The position numbers were made by a program, and so were the translations under genes. From assembly GCA_964399635.1 (NCBI GenBank), contig CAYNRU010000007.1, positions 62,001 through 126,000 of the forward strand: a stretch of DNA of 64,000 nucleotides. Direction: 5' to 3'. The notes beneath the pieces were generated by a model. The model did no database searches. It was not told the DNA's origin and saw nothing but the letters and a program-made list of their open reading frames with translations. Within the stretch, counting starts at the first letter, position 1; every line of letters starts with the position of its first letter. The stretch is from UBA4615 sp964399635. Lineage in GTDB: Bacteria > Pseudomonadota > Gammaproteobacteria > Burkholderiales > Burkholderiaceae_E. This document shows, piece by piece, positions 52,637 to 61,114 of the stretch.

Positions 52637-54001
52637 TCAGCCGAGCGGGACCGAGTCGCCGAGCGCCGGCACCTCGACGCTCCAGCCGAGCGTGTCGTGC
52701 AGCGTCTGCGCGAAGGCCTGCGACGCGGGCGGCTCGCCGTGCACGAGGTAGGCGCGCCGCGGCGCACCGGGCATCGAGCGCGCCCAGCGCAGCAGGTCGT
52801 CCGCGTCGCCGTGCGCCGACAGCCCGGTGACCGTCACCACCTCGGCGCGGATCTCGTGGTCCGCGCCATGGATGCGCAGCGTGCGCTTGCCGGCCTGCAG
52901 GTCCGCGCCGCGCGTGCCCGCGGCCTGGTAGCCGGCCAGCACGATGGTGTTGCGCGGATCGGGTCCGAGCGCCTTCAGGTGATGCAGCACCCGCCCGCCC
53001 GTCAGCATGCCGCTCGCCGACACGATGATGCTCGGGTACTTGACCCGGTTCAGCGCCTCGGACTCCTCGACGCTGCGCACCATCTTTGCGACCGTCGACA
53101 TCGCCTGCAGCTGCGTTTCGTCGAGCCGGTGGCCGCGCGCAAAGCGCCGGTAGAGCGCGGTGGTGTCGATCGCCATCGGGCTGTTCAGGAACACCGGCAC
53201 GTCGGGGATCGCCTGGCGCCGCTTGAGCTCGGCGATCACGTGCAGCAGCAGCTGCGCGCGGCCGACGGCGAAGGCCGGGATCAGCACCGTGCCCCCGCGA
53301 CGGATCGTGCGCCCGATCACCTCGGCGAACTCGTCGGCGGGGTCGTCGTCCGGATGCAGGCGGTCGCCGTAGGTGCTCTCGATCACGACCGTGTCGGCGG
53401 CCGGCGCGTCGGCCGGGTCGCGCATCAGCACGTCGTCGTAGCGACCGAGGTCGCCCGAGAACAGCACCGAGGTCGTCCCGGTGTCGATGCGCACGCTCGC
53501 GGCGCCGAGGATGTGGCCGGCGTGCGTGAAGCGCGCCGACAGGCCGTGGCCGAGGTCGAGCGGCTGCTCGAAGCGCACGGTCCGCAGGCGCGTCAGCGCG
53601 TGCTCGGCATCGGCCTCGGTGTAGAGGGGCAGGGCAGGGTGGTGCTTGGAGAACCCCCTGCGGTTGGCATAGGCCGCGTCCTCCTCCTGCAGGTGGCCGC
53701 TGTCGGGCAGCAGCAGCCGGCACAGCTCGAGCGTGGCCGAGGTGCACCACACCGCGCCCTTGAAGCCGTCACGCACCAGCGCGGGCAGGTAGCCGGAGTG
53801 GTCGATGTGCGCGTGGGTGAGCAGCACCGCGTCGAGCGTGCGCGGATCCACGGGCGGGGGCGCCCAGTTCATCAGGCGCAGCGGCTTGAGCCCCTGGAAC
53901 AGGCCGCAGTCGACCAGCAGTCGCCGCCCCGCGTGCTCGATCAGGTACTTCGAGCCGGTCACGGTGCCGGCTGCGCCGAGGAAGGTCAGTCTGGTCGTCA
54001 T
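52637..54001 (-). CDS. Metallo-beta-lactamase/beta-CASP RNA-processing nuclease
   Basis: 454-residue MBL-fold hydrolase with a beta-CASP insert, like the YbiV/CPSF73-type RNA exonuclease family. Zinc motif HAHIDHSG is at 63-70, a second histidine in HAGHILGAAS and an aspartate in LFSGDLG. Beta-CASP motifs include ESTYGDRLHP, GRAQLLLHVI and SASGMLTGGR; VHGEPPASQAF carries the final histidine. Bacterial members cleave or trim RNA, and some are fused or linked to ligases. It overlaps the upstream rhodanese gene by 4 nt. Confidence 0.9.
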   Translation of the reverse strand: MTTRLTFLGAAGTVTGSKYLIEHAGRRLLVDCGLFQGLKPLRLMNWAPPPVDPRTLDAVLLTHAHIDHSGYLPALVRDGFKGAVWCTSATLELCRLLLPDSGHLQEEDAAYANRRGFSKHHPALPLYTEADAEHALTRLRTVRFEQPLDLGHGLSARFTHAGHILGAASVRIDTGTTSVLFSGDLGRYDDVLMRDPADAPAADTVVIESTYGDRLHPDDDPADEFAEVIGRTIRRGGTVLIPAFAVGRAQLLLHVIAELKRRQAIPDVPVFLNSPMAIDTTALYRRFARGHRLDETQLQAMSTVAKMVRSVEESEALNRVKYPSIIVSASGMLTGGRVLHHLKALGPDPRNTIVLAGYQAAGTRGADLQAGKRTLRIHGADHEIRAEVVTVTGLSAHGDADDLLRWARSMPGAPRRAYLVHGEPPASQAFAQTLHDTLGWSVEVPALGDSVPLG

Positions 54002-54567
54002 CGGGTCTCCATCGGCGCGCGTCGCGCGTCGCTCAGCAACCGGCCCCAGCCGGCGTCGTAGGGGTGGACCCGCCGGGCGGGCCCGCCATCGTCCTGCAGC
54101 GGGCGGCCCTGGTCGGCCCAGCCGAAGATGCCGTGCCGCAGGTTCAGCACGCCGGGGCGCCCGGCCGCGGCGAGCCGCTGCGCCAGCCGCGCCGAGCGCA
54201 GCCCGATCGAGCAGTAGGCCACCACCGTCGTCGAGGCGGCCACGCCGGCGAGCGTCGCGTCGGCGAGCGCGTCGTCGAAGGCGGGCCGTGCCCCCGGAAT
54301 GCGGCTGACCGCCCACTCGGCGGGGCTGCGCGCATCGAGCAGAACCAGCGTGCCGCCAGCGGCCAGCAGCGCGGCGAGCGCCGCGTCGTCCACGAGCGGC
54401 ACCGCCGGGAAGCGCGCCGCGAGCTCGCGGTCAACCTCGGCCCAGTCGCGCGGTGCGCGCAGCGCCCACAGCCACTGCGCCGCCGCGGGCAGCGGGCAGG
54501 CCAGCATCGCCAGCGTCAGCACGCGGCGCCGATCGGCCGGGAGACGGGCCTCGGGTCGGGCGTCCAT
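53998..54567 (-). CDS. Rhodanese-like domain protein, probably exported
   Basis: 189-residue protein. A signal-like N-terminus has RRR at 13-15 and the hydrophobic stretch VLTLAMLACPLPAAA, cleavable near AAAQ. The rhodanese domain has active-site C119 in CSIGLRS, the six-residue loop expected of a sulfurtransferase. VLLDARSPAEWAVSRIPGA is the CDC25-like strand. The C-terminal part (NLRHGIFGWADQGRPL) fits periplasmic rhodaneses. The start at 54567 is preferred to the ATG at 54579, because a TATGAT box overlaps the latter. Confidence 0.8.
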   Translation of the reverse strand: MDARPEARLPADRRRVLTLAMLACPLPAAAQWLWALRAPRDWAEVDRELAARFPAVPLVDDAALAALLAAGGTLVLLDARSPAEWAVSRIPGARPAFDDALADATLAGVAASTTVVAYCSIGLRSARLAQRLAAAGRPGVLNLRHGIFGWADQGRPLQDDGGPARRVHPYDAGWGRLLSDARRAPMETR

Positions 54568-54574
54568 ACATCCG

Positions 54575-54580
54575 ATCATA
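54575..54580 (-). promoter_or_regulatory. -10 box 7 nt before the rhodanese start
   Basis: On the minus strand TATGAT (54580-54575) is followed by CGGATGT and the ATG at 54567. It predicts a leaderless or nearly leaderless transcript of the rhodanese-nuclease pair. Confidence 0.4.
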
Positions 54581-54693
54581 CTCGCGGCCCGGGACCCGTC
54601 CCGGGCCTCCGGTACCATGGGATCGACCCCGCTGCGGCGCCTGCCGCCGCAGGCCGGGCGCCCCCGACATCGACAGGTCAATCGGAGACAGCC

Positions 54694-55692
54694 ATGCCCC
54701 ACCCTTCGCGCCGCGCGCTCCTCAACGCACTCGGTGCAGCCGGTGTCGCGCCGATGCTCGCGCCCTCGGGCGCACTCGCGCAGCAGGGCGCGGCCTGGCC
54801 CGCCAAGCCGCTGCGGATCATGGTGGGCGCCAACGCCGGCGGCGGCACCGACATCATCGCGCGCATGCTCGCCGAGAAGCTGTCGGCGTCGCTCGGCCAG
54901 CAGGTGGTCGTCGAGAACCGGCCTGGTGCGTCCAACACCATCGCCGCCGACCTGACCGCCAAGGCCCCGCCGGACGGCTACACCTTGCTTGCCGCCACCA
55001 ACACCGGCCAGGCGATCGCGCCCCACCTCATCAAGCTGGGCTTCGACCCCATCAAGGACGTCACGCCGATCGCGCTGATCGTCAACGTGCCCAACGTGCT
55101 GGTGCTCAACCCGCAGGTGCCGGCCCGGACGGTGGCCGACCTGGTGGCCCTCGTGCGGGCCCGACCCGGCGAGTTCCGATACGCATCGTCGGGGGTGGGC
55201 AGCACGCAGCACATCGCTGGCGAGGCGTTCGCCGCGGCCACCGGCACGAAGATGACCCACGTCCCCTACAAGGGCAGCGCGCAGGCGCACCTCGACCTCA
55301 TGTCGGGGCAGATCGAGGTCATGTTCGACACCACGTCGTCGGCGATGCAGCACATCCGCTCGGGCAAGCTCAAGCCGCTCGCGGTCACCACGGCGCGCCG
55401 CTCGGCGGAGCTGCCCGAGCTGCCGACCCTCGCCGAGGCGGGTGTCGCCGGCGCCGAGATGAGCACCTGGTACGGGCTGTTCGTGACCGGCGGCACCCCG
55501 CAGCCGGTGATCGACCGGCTGGTCGCCGAGGTCGGCCGCGTCATGCAGATGCCCGACGTGCAGGCGCGCCTGCGCGGCCTCGGCGGCGAGCCCGGCACCC
55601 TGACGCGCGATCAGTTCGCGGCGCTGAACCGGGCCGAGTACGAGCGCTTCGGCAAGCTGATCAAGGACGCAGGGATCAGGCTGGAGCAGTGA
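54694..55692 (+). CDS. Bug/TctC family tripartite tricarboxylate transporter receptor
   Basis: 332-residue periplasmic solute receptor with a signal peptide cleavable after ALA at about 29. KPLRIMVGANAGGGTDIIAR and GYTLLAATN, then HVPYKGSAQAHLDLMSGQIE, are family signatures. Bug proteins are greatly expanded in Burkholderiales and bind carboxylates, nicotinate or amino acids. No TctA/TctB membrane genes lie nearby, the usual orphan state. CGGAGA precedes the ATG. Confidence 0.93.
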   Translation: MPHPSRRALLNALGAAGVAPMLAPSGALAQQGAAWPAKPLRIMVGANAGGGTDIIARMLAEKLSASLGQQVVVENRPGASNTIAADLTAKAPPDGYTLLAATNTGQAIAPHLIKLGFDPIKDVTPIALIVNVPNVLVLNPQVPARTVADLVALVRARPGEFRYASSGVGSTQHIAGEAFAAATGTKMTHVPYKGSAQAHLDLMSGQIEVMFDTTSSAMQHIRSGKLKPLAVTTARRSAELPELPTLAEAGVAGAEMSTWYGLFVTGGTPQPVIDRLVAEVGRVMQMPDVQARLRGLGGEPGTLTRDQFAALNRAEYERFGKLIKDAGIRLEQ

Positions 55693-55708
55693 GCGCGGCC
55701 CGCCTGCG

Positions 55709-56515
55709 TCACTCGAGCATCGCGGCCCGCAGCGCCTCCAGCGCCCGGGCGTCGAGCCCGCAGGCCTGCAGGTAGTCCGGCACCGACCCGAAGTCTCGCG
55801 CCACCGCGTCGAGCGCCGCGTCGAGGAACTCGGTGCGCACCCCCGCGATCGTCTCGATCGCGCCGAGCGCGCGGGGCGTGGGCGCGATGCCGCCCATGGC
55901 GGCCAGCGCCTGCGCGAGGGCGGCGGGCGGGCGGCGCCGGCTGCTCTCGAGGTAGTCGTCGATGATCGCGTCGTGGGGCACGTCGAGGGCGGCGAGCACC
56001 ATCGCCACCACGAAGCCGGTGCGGTCCTTGCCGGCGGTGCAGTGCACGAGCAGCGCCCCGGTCGTCGCCGCGGACGGCACCGACAGCCGCCCGACCGCCT
56101 CGCGCACGGCCGGCGCGAAGGCCCCGGGCATGCGTGCGTAGGTGTCGATCATCCAGCGGCGCGCCTGACCGGCGTCGAAGTCCGGGTCGGCGAGGCGATC
56201 GCGCCAGCCGCCCGCGCGCACCGCCTGCAGGTCGGGTGCCACGTCGAAGGTCAGGGTCTCGGGGGCGGCGGGCGCGGGCCACCGGCTCGGCGCCGACGTG
56301 CGCTCGTCGTCGCGGCGCAGGTCGAGCACCGCGCCGATGCGCAGCGCGGCGAGGCGCGGCAGGTCGGCGTCGGTCAGGCGATGCAGCGCGTCCGAGCGGA
56401 ACAGCCGCAGCGTTCGCAGCCGGCGTCCGTCGCCCGCGGGCAGCGCGGCGACCGATCGGAAGTTGGGGGCGCCTTCGAGGCGGTCGGAGGTCATGGCGGG
56501 CGGGGCGATGGACAT
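55709..56515 (-). CDS. Tyrosine-protein phosphatase (DSP-like, Tyr_phosphatase_3)
   Basis: 268-residue phosphatase. The P-loop HCTAGKDRTG is at 158-167, with nucleophile C159 and R165. The N-terminal NFRSVAALPAGDGRRLRTLRLFRSD is typical of this family (relatives include Mycobacterium PtpB-like and fungal SIW14-like enzymes acting on phosphotyrosine, phosphoinositides or inositol polyphosphates). It is cytosolic, as no signal is seen. The partner is unknown. The gene stands alone, converging on the Bug receptor gene. Confidence 0.88.
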   Translation of the reverse strand: MSIAPPAMTSDRLEGAPNFRSVAALPAGDGRRLRTLRLFRSDALHRLTDADLPRLAALRIGAVLDLRRDDERTSAPSRWPAPAAPETLTFDVAPDLQAVRAGGWRDRLADPDFDAGQARRWMIDTYARMPGAFAPAVREAVGRLSVPSAATTGALLVHCTAGKDRTGFVVAMVLAALDVPHDAIIDDYLESSRRRPPAALAQALAAMGGIAPTPRALGAIETIAGVRTEFLDAALDAVARDFGSVPDYLQACGLDARALEALRAAMLE

Positions 56516-56521
56516 CCTGAA

Positions 56522-56527
56522 ATTATC
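56522..56527 (-). promoter_or_regulatory. -10 box 6 nt before the phosphatase start
   Basis: On the minus strand GATAAT (56527-56522) is followed by TTCAGG and the ATG at 56515. The predicted start coincides with the ATG, implying a leaderless message. The -35 is poor. Confidence 0.4.
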
Positions 56528-56555
56528 GCATCGGGCCGCCGGCGGCTCCGGCCGC

Positions 56556-57017
56556 TCATTGGCCGCCGGGCGTGTCCTCGTGGCCGGCGTCGAGCCGCGC
56601 GAGGCCGAGGTCGATCAGCGCGTGCAGCGCGGCCACCTGCGGCTCGCCCAGGCGTTCGTTCAGCGCCAGCTGCGCCTTCTTCCAGTGGCGCCGCCCCTCG
56701 GCATGCTTGGCGCGGCCGGCCGGCGTGACCTGCACGCTGCGGCTGCGCGCGTCGCCCCCCGGACCCTGCACCACCCAGCCCTGGTCGATCAGCACCCGCA
56801 GGTTGCGCGACAGCGTGGATGCATCCAGCCCCATCCGGTGGGCCAGCTCGGCGGGCTGCACCGGCCCGAGCGACGCCACGTGGGACAGCAGCGAGTACTG
56901 CGTGCCCTTGAGGCCGGCGAGCGCGAGCTCGGCGTCGTAGTGGCGCGCCACCGCGCGCACCAGCTGGCGCAGCCTGAAGTTGGTGCAGCCTCTCGGGTGG
57001 ACAGCGGGAGCAGCCAT
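56556..57017 (-). CDS. MarR family transcriptional regulator
   Basis: 153-residue winged-helix regulator. LRQLVRAVARHYDAELALAG and QYSLLSHVASLGPVQPAELA cover the dimer and first helices, LDASTLSRNLRVLIDQGWV the recognition helix, and DARSRSVQVTPAGRAKHAEG the wing. It diverges from a MATE efflux gene across a 65-bp gap containing a perfect palindrome, so it probably represses itself and the pump and releases DNA on ligand binding. The Cys-containing N-terminal segment (RGCTNFRLRQ) is worth noting for a possible redox response. Confidence 0.9.
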   Translation of the reverse strand: MAAPAVHPRGCTNFRLRQLVRAVARHYDAELALAGLKGTQYSLLSHVASLGPVQPAELAHRMGLDASTLSRNLRVLIDQGWVVQGPGGDARSRSVQVTPAGRAKHAEGRRHWKKAQLALNERLGEPQVAALHALIDLGLARLDAGHEDTPGGQ

Positions 57018-57023
57018 CTGTAC

Positions 57024-57051
57024 ATTGTAGCTGCAACGGTTGCAGATGCAA
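57024..57051 (-). promoter_or_regulatory. marR promoter
   Basis: On the minus strand TTGCAT (57051-57046) and TACAAT (57029-57024) are 16 bp apart. The -10 ends 6 nt before the marR ATG, so the mRNA should be leaderless. The operator palindrome fills the spacer. Confidence 0.55.
57031..57045. promoter_or_regulatory. Probable MarR operator palindrome
   Basis: CTGCAAC-G-GTTGCAG is a perfect 7+1+7 palindrome, with partly symmetric flanks (TTG...CAA). It lies exactly between the marR -35 and -10 and 38 bp before the MATE start codon. MarR proteins typically bind such 15-20 bp palindromes. Confidence 0.65.
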
Positions 57052-57082
57052 CGATCAAGTCACCGCGCGGACGCGCATCGGC

Positions 57083-58453
57083 ATGTCACTCACCTCCGGC
57101 CCCATCCTGCCGACGCTGCTGCGCCTGGCCCTGCCCAACGTGCTCGCGATGACGATGTCGGTGCTGGTCGGCATCGCCGAGACCCGCTACGTCGGCCTGC
57201 TCGGCACCACGCCGCTCGCCGCGATGGCGCTGGTGTTTCCGCTCGCCATGCTGGTGCAGATGATGTCGGCGGGCGCGATGGGCGGCGGCGTGTCGTCGGC
57301 GGTGAGCCGCGCGCTGGGCGCCGGCGACCCGGACCGCGCGCGTATGCTCGCGCTGCACGCGGTCGTGATCGGTGCCGTCGCGGGGCTGGCGACCACGGTG
57401 CTGTTCGTCGGCTTCGGGCCGGCGATGTTCCGCGGGCTGGGCGGCTCGGGCGACGTGCTGCGCGAGGCCGTCCGCTACGGCAACGTGCTGTTCCTCGGCG
57501 CCGTGCTGATCTGGCTGGTCAACACGCTCGCCTCCATCCTGCGCGGCACCGGCGACATGCGGGTGCCCTCGGTCGTGCTGCTGGCCGTGTCGGTGCTGCA
57601 GATCGCGGTGGGCGGCGTGCTGGGGCTGGGGCTCGGGCCGGTGCCGCGGCTCGGCATGCCCGGCGTGGCCATCGGCCAGCTGGTGGCGTTCGGGGCCGGC
57701 GTCGCCTTCCTGCTGTGGTGGCTGCTGAGCGGGCGCGCGCGGCTCACGCTGGCCTGGCGCGGCGTGGCGCTGCGCCGCGAGCACTTCGCCGACATTCTCA
57801 AGGTCGGCGCACTCGCCTGCCTGTCGCCGGTGCAGGCTGTGCTGACCGTGCTGATCTTCACCGGGCTGGTCGCGCGGCTCGGCGTCGCGCCGCTCGCCGG
57901 CTACGGCATCGGCCAGCGCCTCGAGTTCCTGCTGATCCCGGTCGCCTTCGGCATCGGCGTCGCATCGGTGCCGATGGTGGGCATGGCGATCGGCGCAGGG
58001 GACGTCGCGCGGGCGCGGCGGGTCGCCTGGACGGCGGGCGCGGTGTCGGCGGTCAACCTCGGCCTGATCGGCGCCGTGGTGTCGCTGTGGCCCGACCTGT
58101 GGGCGGGGCTCTTCAGCAGCGACCCGGTCGTGCTCGACTACGCGCGCCAGTACCTGCGCTGGGCCGGCCCGGCGTTCGCGTTCTTCGGGATGGGGCTCAC
58201 CCTGTACTTCGCCTCGCAGGGGTCGGGGCGCGTGCTGGGGCCGGTCCTGAGCGCCACGCTGCGCCTCGCGGTGGTGGCCGGCGCCGGCGCCTGGCTCGCC
58301 GCGCGGGATGCCCCGGCCTGGCAGTTCTTCGCGCTGGTCGGCATCGGCATGGTCGTCTATGGTGTCGCCACCGCGGGCGCGATCCGCTTCACGCGCTGGG
58401 GGCCGCGCCGCCCGGGGGGCGGCGTGGCCGCGGCCGCTCCCCCCGCCGCCTGA
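57083..58453 (+). CDS. MATE family efflux transporter
   Basis: 456-residue membrane protein with 12 predicted helices in two six-helix halves. It begins GPILPTLLRLALPNVLAMTM, typical of MATE carriers; MGGGVSSAVSRALGAGD near 70 and MVGMAIGAGDVARARR in the second half are equivalent loop motifs. MATE proteins export cationic drugs or metabolites in exchange for Na+ or H+. Its divergent MarR-type neighbour is the likely repressor. The start has only a weak ribosome site. Confidence 0.92.
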   Translation: MSLTSGPILPTLLRLALPNVLAMTMSVLVGIAETRYVGLLGTTPLAAMALVFPLAMLVQMMSAGAMGGGVSSAVSRALGAGDPDRARMLALHAVVIGAVAGLATTVLFVGFGPAMFRGLGGSGDVLREAVRYGNVLFLGAVLIWLVNTLASILRGTGDMRVPSVVLLAVSVLQIAVGGVLGLGLGPVPRLGMPGVAIGQLVAFGAGVAFLLWWLLSGRARLTLAWRGVALRREHFADILKVGALACLSPVQAVLTVLIFTGLVARLGVAPLAGYGIGQRLEFLLIPVAFGIGVASVPMVGMAIGAGDVARARRVAWTAGAVSAVNLGLIGAVVSLWPDLWAGLFSSDPVVLDYARQYLRWAGPAFAFFGMGLTLYFASQGSGRVLGPVLSATLRLAVVAGAGAWLAARDAPAWQFFALVGIGMVVYGVATAGAIRFTRWGPRRPGGGVAAAAPPAA

Positions 58454-58493
58454 CGCATCCGCGCTCCCGCTCACCGCATCGGCACGCCCGACT

Positions 58494-59309
58494 ATGGACC
58501 CACATCCCTTCGACGCCGCCACCGCCCTCGTCCCCGCCGCCGACGGCGGCCTCGAGGGCGCCACCCATCCCGCCTGGTCCAACATGGTGGGCCCCTATGG
58601 CGGCATCACCGCAGCAGTGATGCTGGGCGCCGCGGGCAGCCATCCGCAGCGGCTCGGCGAGCCGGTCTCGCTGACCGTCAACTTCGCGGGGCCGGTGGCC
58701 GATGGCCGTTTCCGGATCGACGCGCGGCCGGTGCGCACCAACCGTTCGACGCAGCACTGGACGCTGGCGCTCTCGCAGGCGGACGAGGTGGCTGCCACCG
58801 GGACCGCGCTGTTCGCGCTGCGTCGCGACACCTGGGGCCACCAGGAGCTGGCGGCGCCGGACGCGCCGCCCGCTGCCCGGGTGCCGGTGACGCCGTTCTC
58901 GGGACGCTTCGCGTGGCCCGCCCGCTACGAGATGCGCTTCGTGAGCGGCCCGTGGCCCGACCTCGCGAACCCGGCGTCGCCGCTGCCCGACGACTCGCTG
59001 TCGCTGATGTGGATCCGCGACCACCCGCCGCGCCCGCTCGACGCAGCGTCGCTTGTCGCGCTCTGCGACGCCTTCTATCCGCGGATCTTCCGGCGCCGGC
59101 AGCGCTTCAACCCGTCGGGCACGGTGTCGATCACCACCCACCTCCATGCCGACGCCGTCGCGCTCGCCGCGCAGTGCGCGCGCCCGGTGCTGGCGCGCGC
59201 CCGCGCGCAGCGCTTCGCCAAGGGATTCTCCGACCAGCTCGTGCAGGTGTGGGGCGACGACGGCACGCTGCTCGCGAGCAGCATGCAGACGGTGTACGCC
59301 AAGGACTGA
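58494..59309 (+). CDS. Acyl-CoA thioesterase, TesB-like double hotdog
   Basis: 271-residue protein resembling TesB-like thioesterase-family proteins, with two tandem hotdog folds. The first has SNMVGPYGGITAAVMLGA and PVSLTVNFAGPVADGRFRID, with NRSTQHWTLALSQ after it. The second contains DSLSLMWIRDHPPRPLDAAS and VSITTHLHAD near the end. The family hydrolyses acyl-CoA to free acid in the cytosol. It starts 40 bp after the MATE gene on the same strand; shared transcription is possible but no functional link is evident. Confidence 0.85.
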   Translation: MDPHPFDAATALVPAADGGLEGATHPAWSNMVGPYGGITAAVMLGAAGSHPQRLGEPVSLTVNFAGPVADGRFRIDARPVRTNRSTQHWTLALSQADEVAATGTALFALRRDTWGHQELAAPDAPPAARVPVTPFSGRFAWPARYEMRFVSGPWPDLANPASPLPDDSLSLMWIRDHPPRPLDAASLVALCDAFYPRIFRRRQRFNPSGTVSITTHLHADAVALAAQCARPVLARARAQRFAKGFSDQLVQVWGDDGTLLASSMQTVYAKD

Positions 59310-59477
59310 ACGGCGCGCCCCGGCCCGGCGTGCAGGCCCCCGAATTCCGGTCCGCGGGGTGGCGACGGCGCGCGGGGGGGCGTGCTATACCGTCGCGTGG
59401 GCGCCCTGCGAGCGCGCCCGTCCCGGAGCGCCGGCCCGCGCGCCGAACCACCACCCGACGAGACGAGACCCCACGCC

Positions 59478-60458
59478 ATGCAATACGTGAAGTTCGGCCG
59501 CACCGGCCTAGAAGTGTCGCGACTGTGCCTGGGCTGCATGAGCTACGGGGTGCCCGAGCGCGGGCCGCACCCGTGGTCGCTGCCCGAGGCGGCGAGCCGG
59601 CCGTTCCTGCGCCGCGCCCTCGACCTGGGCTTCAATTTCTTCGACACCGCCAACGTCTATTCCGACGGCACCAGCGAGGAGATCGTGGGCCGCGCGCTCA
59701 ACGAGTACGCCCCGCGCGACGATCTGGTCATCGCGACCAAGGTGCACGGCCGGATGCGCAAGGGGCCCAACGGTGCGGGCCTGTCGCGCAAGGCGATCAT
59801 GAGTGAGATCGACCACAGCCTGCGCCGCCTGGGCACGGACTACGTCGACCTCTACCAGATCCACCGCTTCGATCCGGCCACGCCGCTCGAGGAGACGCTC
59901 GAGGCGCTGCACGACGTGGTCAAGGCGGGCAAGGCGCGCTACATCGGCGCGTCGTCGATGTATGCATGGCAGTTCGCGCGGGCGCTGTACCTTGCCGACC
60001 GCCACGGCTGGACCCGCTTCGCGTCGATGCAGAACTACGTGAACCTGCTCTATCGCGAGGAGCTGCGCGAGATGCTGCCGCTGTGCCGCGCCGAGGGCGT
60101 CGCGGTGATCCCGTGGAGCCCCAACGCGCGCGGGCGGCTCACGCGCGACTGGGACCAGGGCAGCGCCCGCCTCGAGACCGACGAGTTCGGCCGCTCGCTG
60201 TACGCCAAGACCGCCGACGCCGACCGCCGGGTCGTCGACACGGTGGCGGCCGTCGCCGCCGCCCGCGGCGTGCCGCGCGCCCAGCTCGCGCTGGCCTGGG
60301 TGCTGCAGCAGCCCGGCATCACCTCGCCGATCGTGGGCGCCACGAAGCTCGAGCACCTGGACGACGCGGTGGCGGCGCTGTCGCTGACGCTCACGCCCGA
60401 GGAGCTCGCCGCGCTGGAGGCGCCCTACGTGCCGCACGCGGTGGTCGGGCACGCCTGA
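59478..60458 (+). CDS. Aldo/keto reductase
   Basis: 326-residue NADPH-dependent reductase with a TIM barrel. The catalytic tetrad can be placed at D56, Y61, K88 and H129 (FFDTANVYSDG, IATKVHG, YQIHRFD). The N-terminus YVKFGRTGLEVSRLCLGCM is typical of the YajO/YghZ branch. The C-terminal GVPRAQLALAWVLQQPGI binds the NADP phosphate. A possible -10 (TATACC, 59390-59395) lies upstream. It is followed after 10 bp by the HCCA isomerase gene; both could act on aromatic aldehydes or ketones. Confidence 0.92.
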   Translation: MQYVKFGRTGLEVSRLCLGCMSYGVPERGPHPWSLPEAASRPFLRRALDLGFNFFDTANVYSDGTSEEIVGRALNEYAPRDDLVIATKVHGRMRKGPNGAGLSRKAIMSEIDHSLRRLGTDYVDLYQIHRFDPATPLEETLEALHDVVKAGKARYIGASSMYAWQFARALYLADRHGWTRFASMQNYVNLLYREELREMLPLCRAEGVAVIPWSPNARGRLTRDWDQGSARLETDEFGRSLYAKTADADRRVVDTVAAVAAARGVPRAQLALAWVLQQPGITSPIVGATKLEHLDDAVAALSLTLTPEELAALEAPYVPHAVVGHA

Positions 60459-60468
60459 GGCAGCTGCG

Positions 60469-61086
60469 ATGAGCGCGACCCCCGCACCGGTGGACTTCTA
60501 CTTCGACTTCATCTCGGGCTACGGCTACTTCGCGAGCCTGCGCATCGAGGCGCTGGCGGCCCGCCACGGCCGCGGCGTGCGCTGGCACAGCATGCTGCTC
60601 GGCGTGTCGGTGATGAAGGTGATGGGGCTCAAGCCCTTGCTCGACACGCCCCTCAAGGGCGATTACGTGCGGCGCGACGCGGCGCGCTACATGCGCCGCC
60701 ATGGACTCGTGCTGGCGCGCGGCGTGTCCGACCCGATGATGGACCCGCGGCCGGCGGCGCGCGCGTTCTACTGGGTGCGCCGGCACCATCCGGGCATGGA
60801 GGGCGCGTTCGCGCGGGCCGTCTTCGACCGCTACTGGCGGCTCGGCCGGGACCTCTCGGACCGCGCCGAGATCGCGGCGCTGGCGCCCGAACTCGGCCTG
60901 GATCCGCAGGCGCTGCGCGACGGCGCCGACGACGACGACGCCCGCATCGACCTGCGCGACGCGGTGGCCAAGGGGATCGACCGCGGCGTGTTCGGCTCGC
61001 CCTTCGTGTTCGTCGACGACGAGCCGTTCTGGGGGTCCGACCGCCTGGAGATGGTCGATGACTGGCTGGAGCGCGGCGGCTGGTAG
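60469..61086 (+). CDS. 2-hydroxychromene-2-carboxylate isomerase (DsbA/kappa-GST fold)
   Basis: 205-residue thioredoxin-fold isomerase. The N-terminus VDFYFDFISGYGYFASLRIE matches the family pattern D-F-x-S-x-Y-x-Y-x-S, with the catalytic serine at S16 in place of a cysteine. GVFGSPFVFVDDEPFWGSDR near the C-terminus is conserved. The enzyme uses glutathione to isomerise 2-hydroxychromene-2-carboxylate in naphthalene breakdown, but most genomic copies have unknown substrates. It lies 10 bp after the aldo/keto reductase. Confidence 0.9.
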   Translation: MSATPAPVDFYFDFISGYGYFASLRIEALAARHGRGVRWHSMLLGVSVMKVMGLKPLLDTPLKGDYVRRDAARYMRRHGLVLARGVSDPMMDPRPAARAFYWVRRHHPGMEGAFARAVFDRYWRLGRDLSDRAEIAALAPELGLDPQALRDGADDDDARIDLRDAVAKGIDRGVFGSPFVFVDDEPFWGSDRLEMVDDWLERGGW

Positions 61087-61114
61087 GCGCCGATAGGCCC
61101 GGCGTGAGCGCGGT

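Noticed and set aside
52637..54567. Nuclease-rhodanese pair as a defence system
   Set aside because: Beta-CASP RNA nucleases and periplasmic rhodaneses are common housekeeping types. No other defence gene is present and the rhodanese looks exported.
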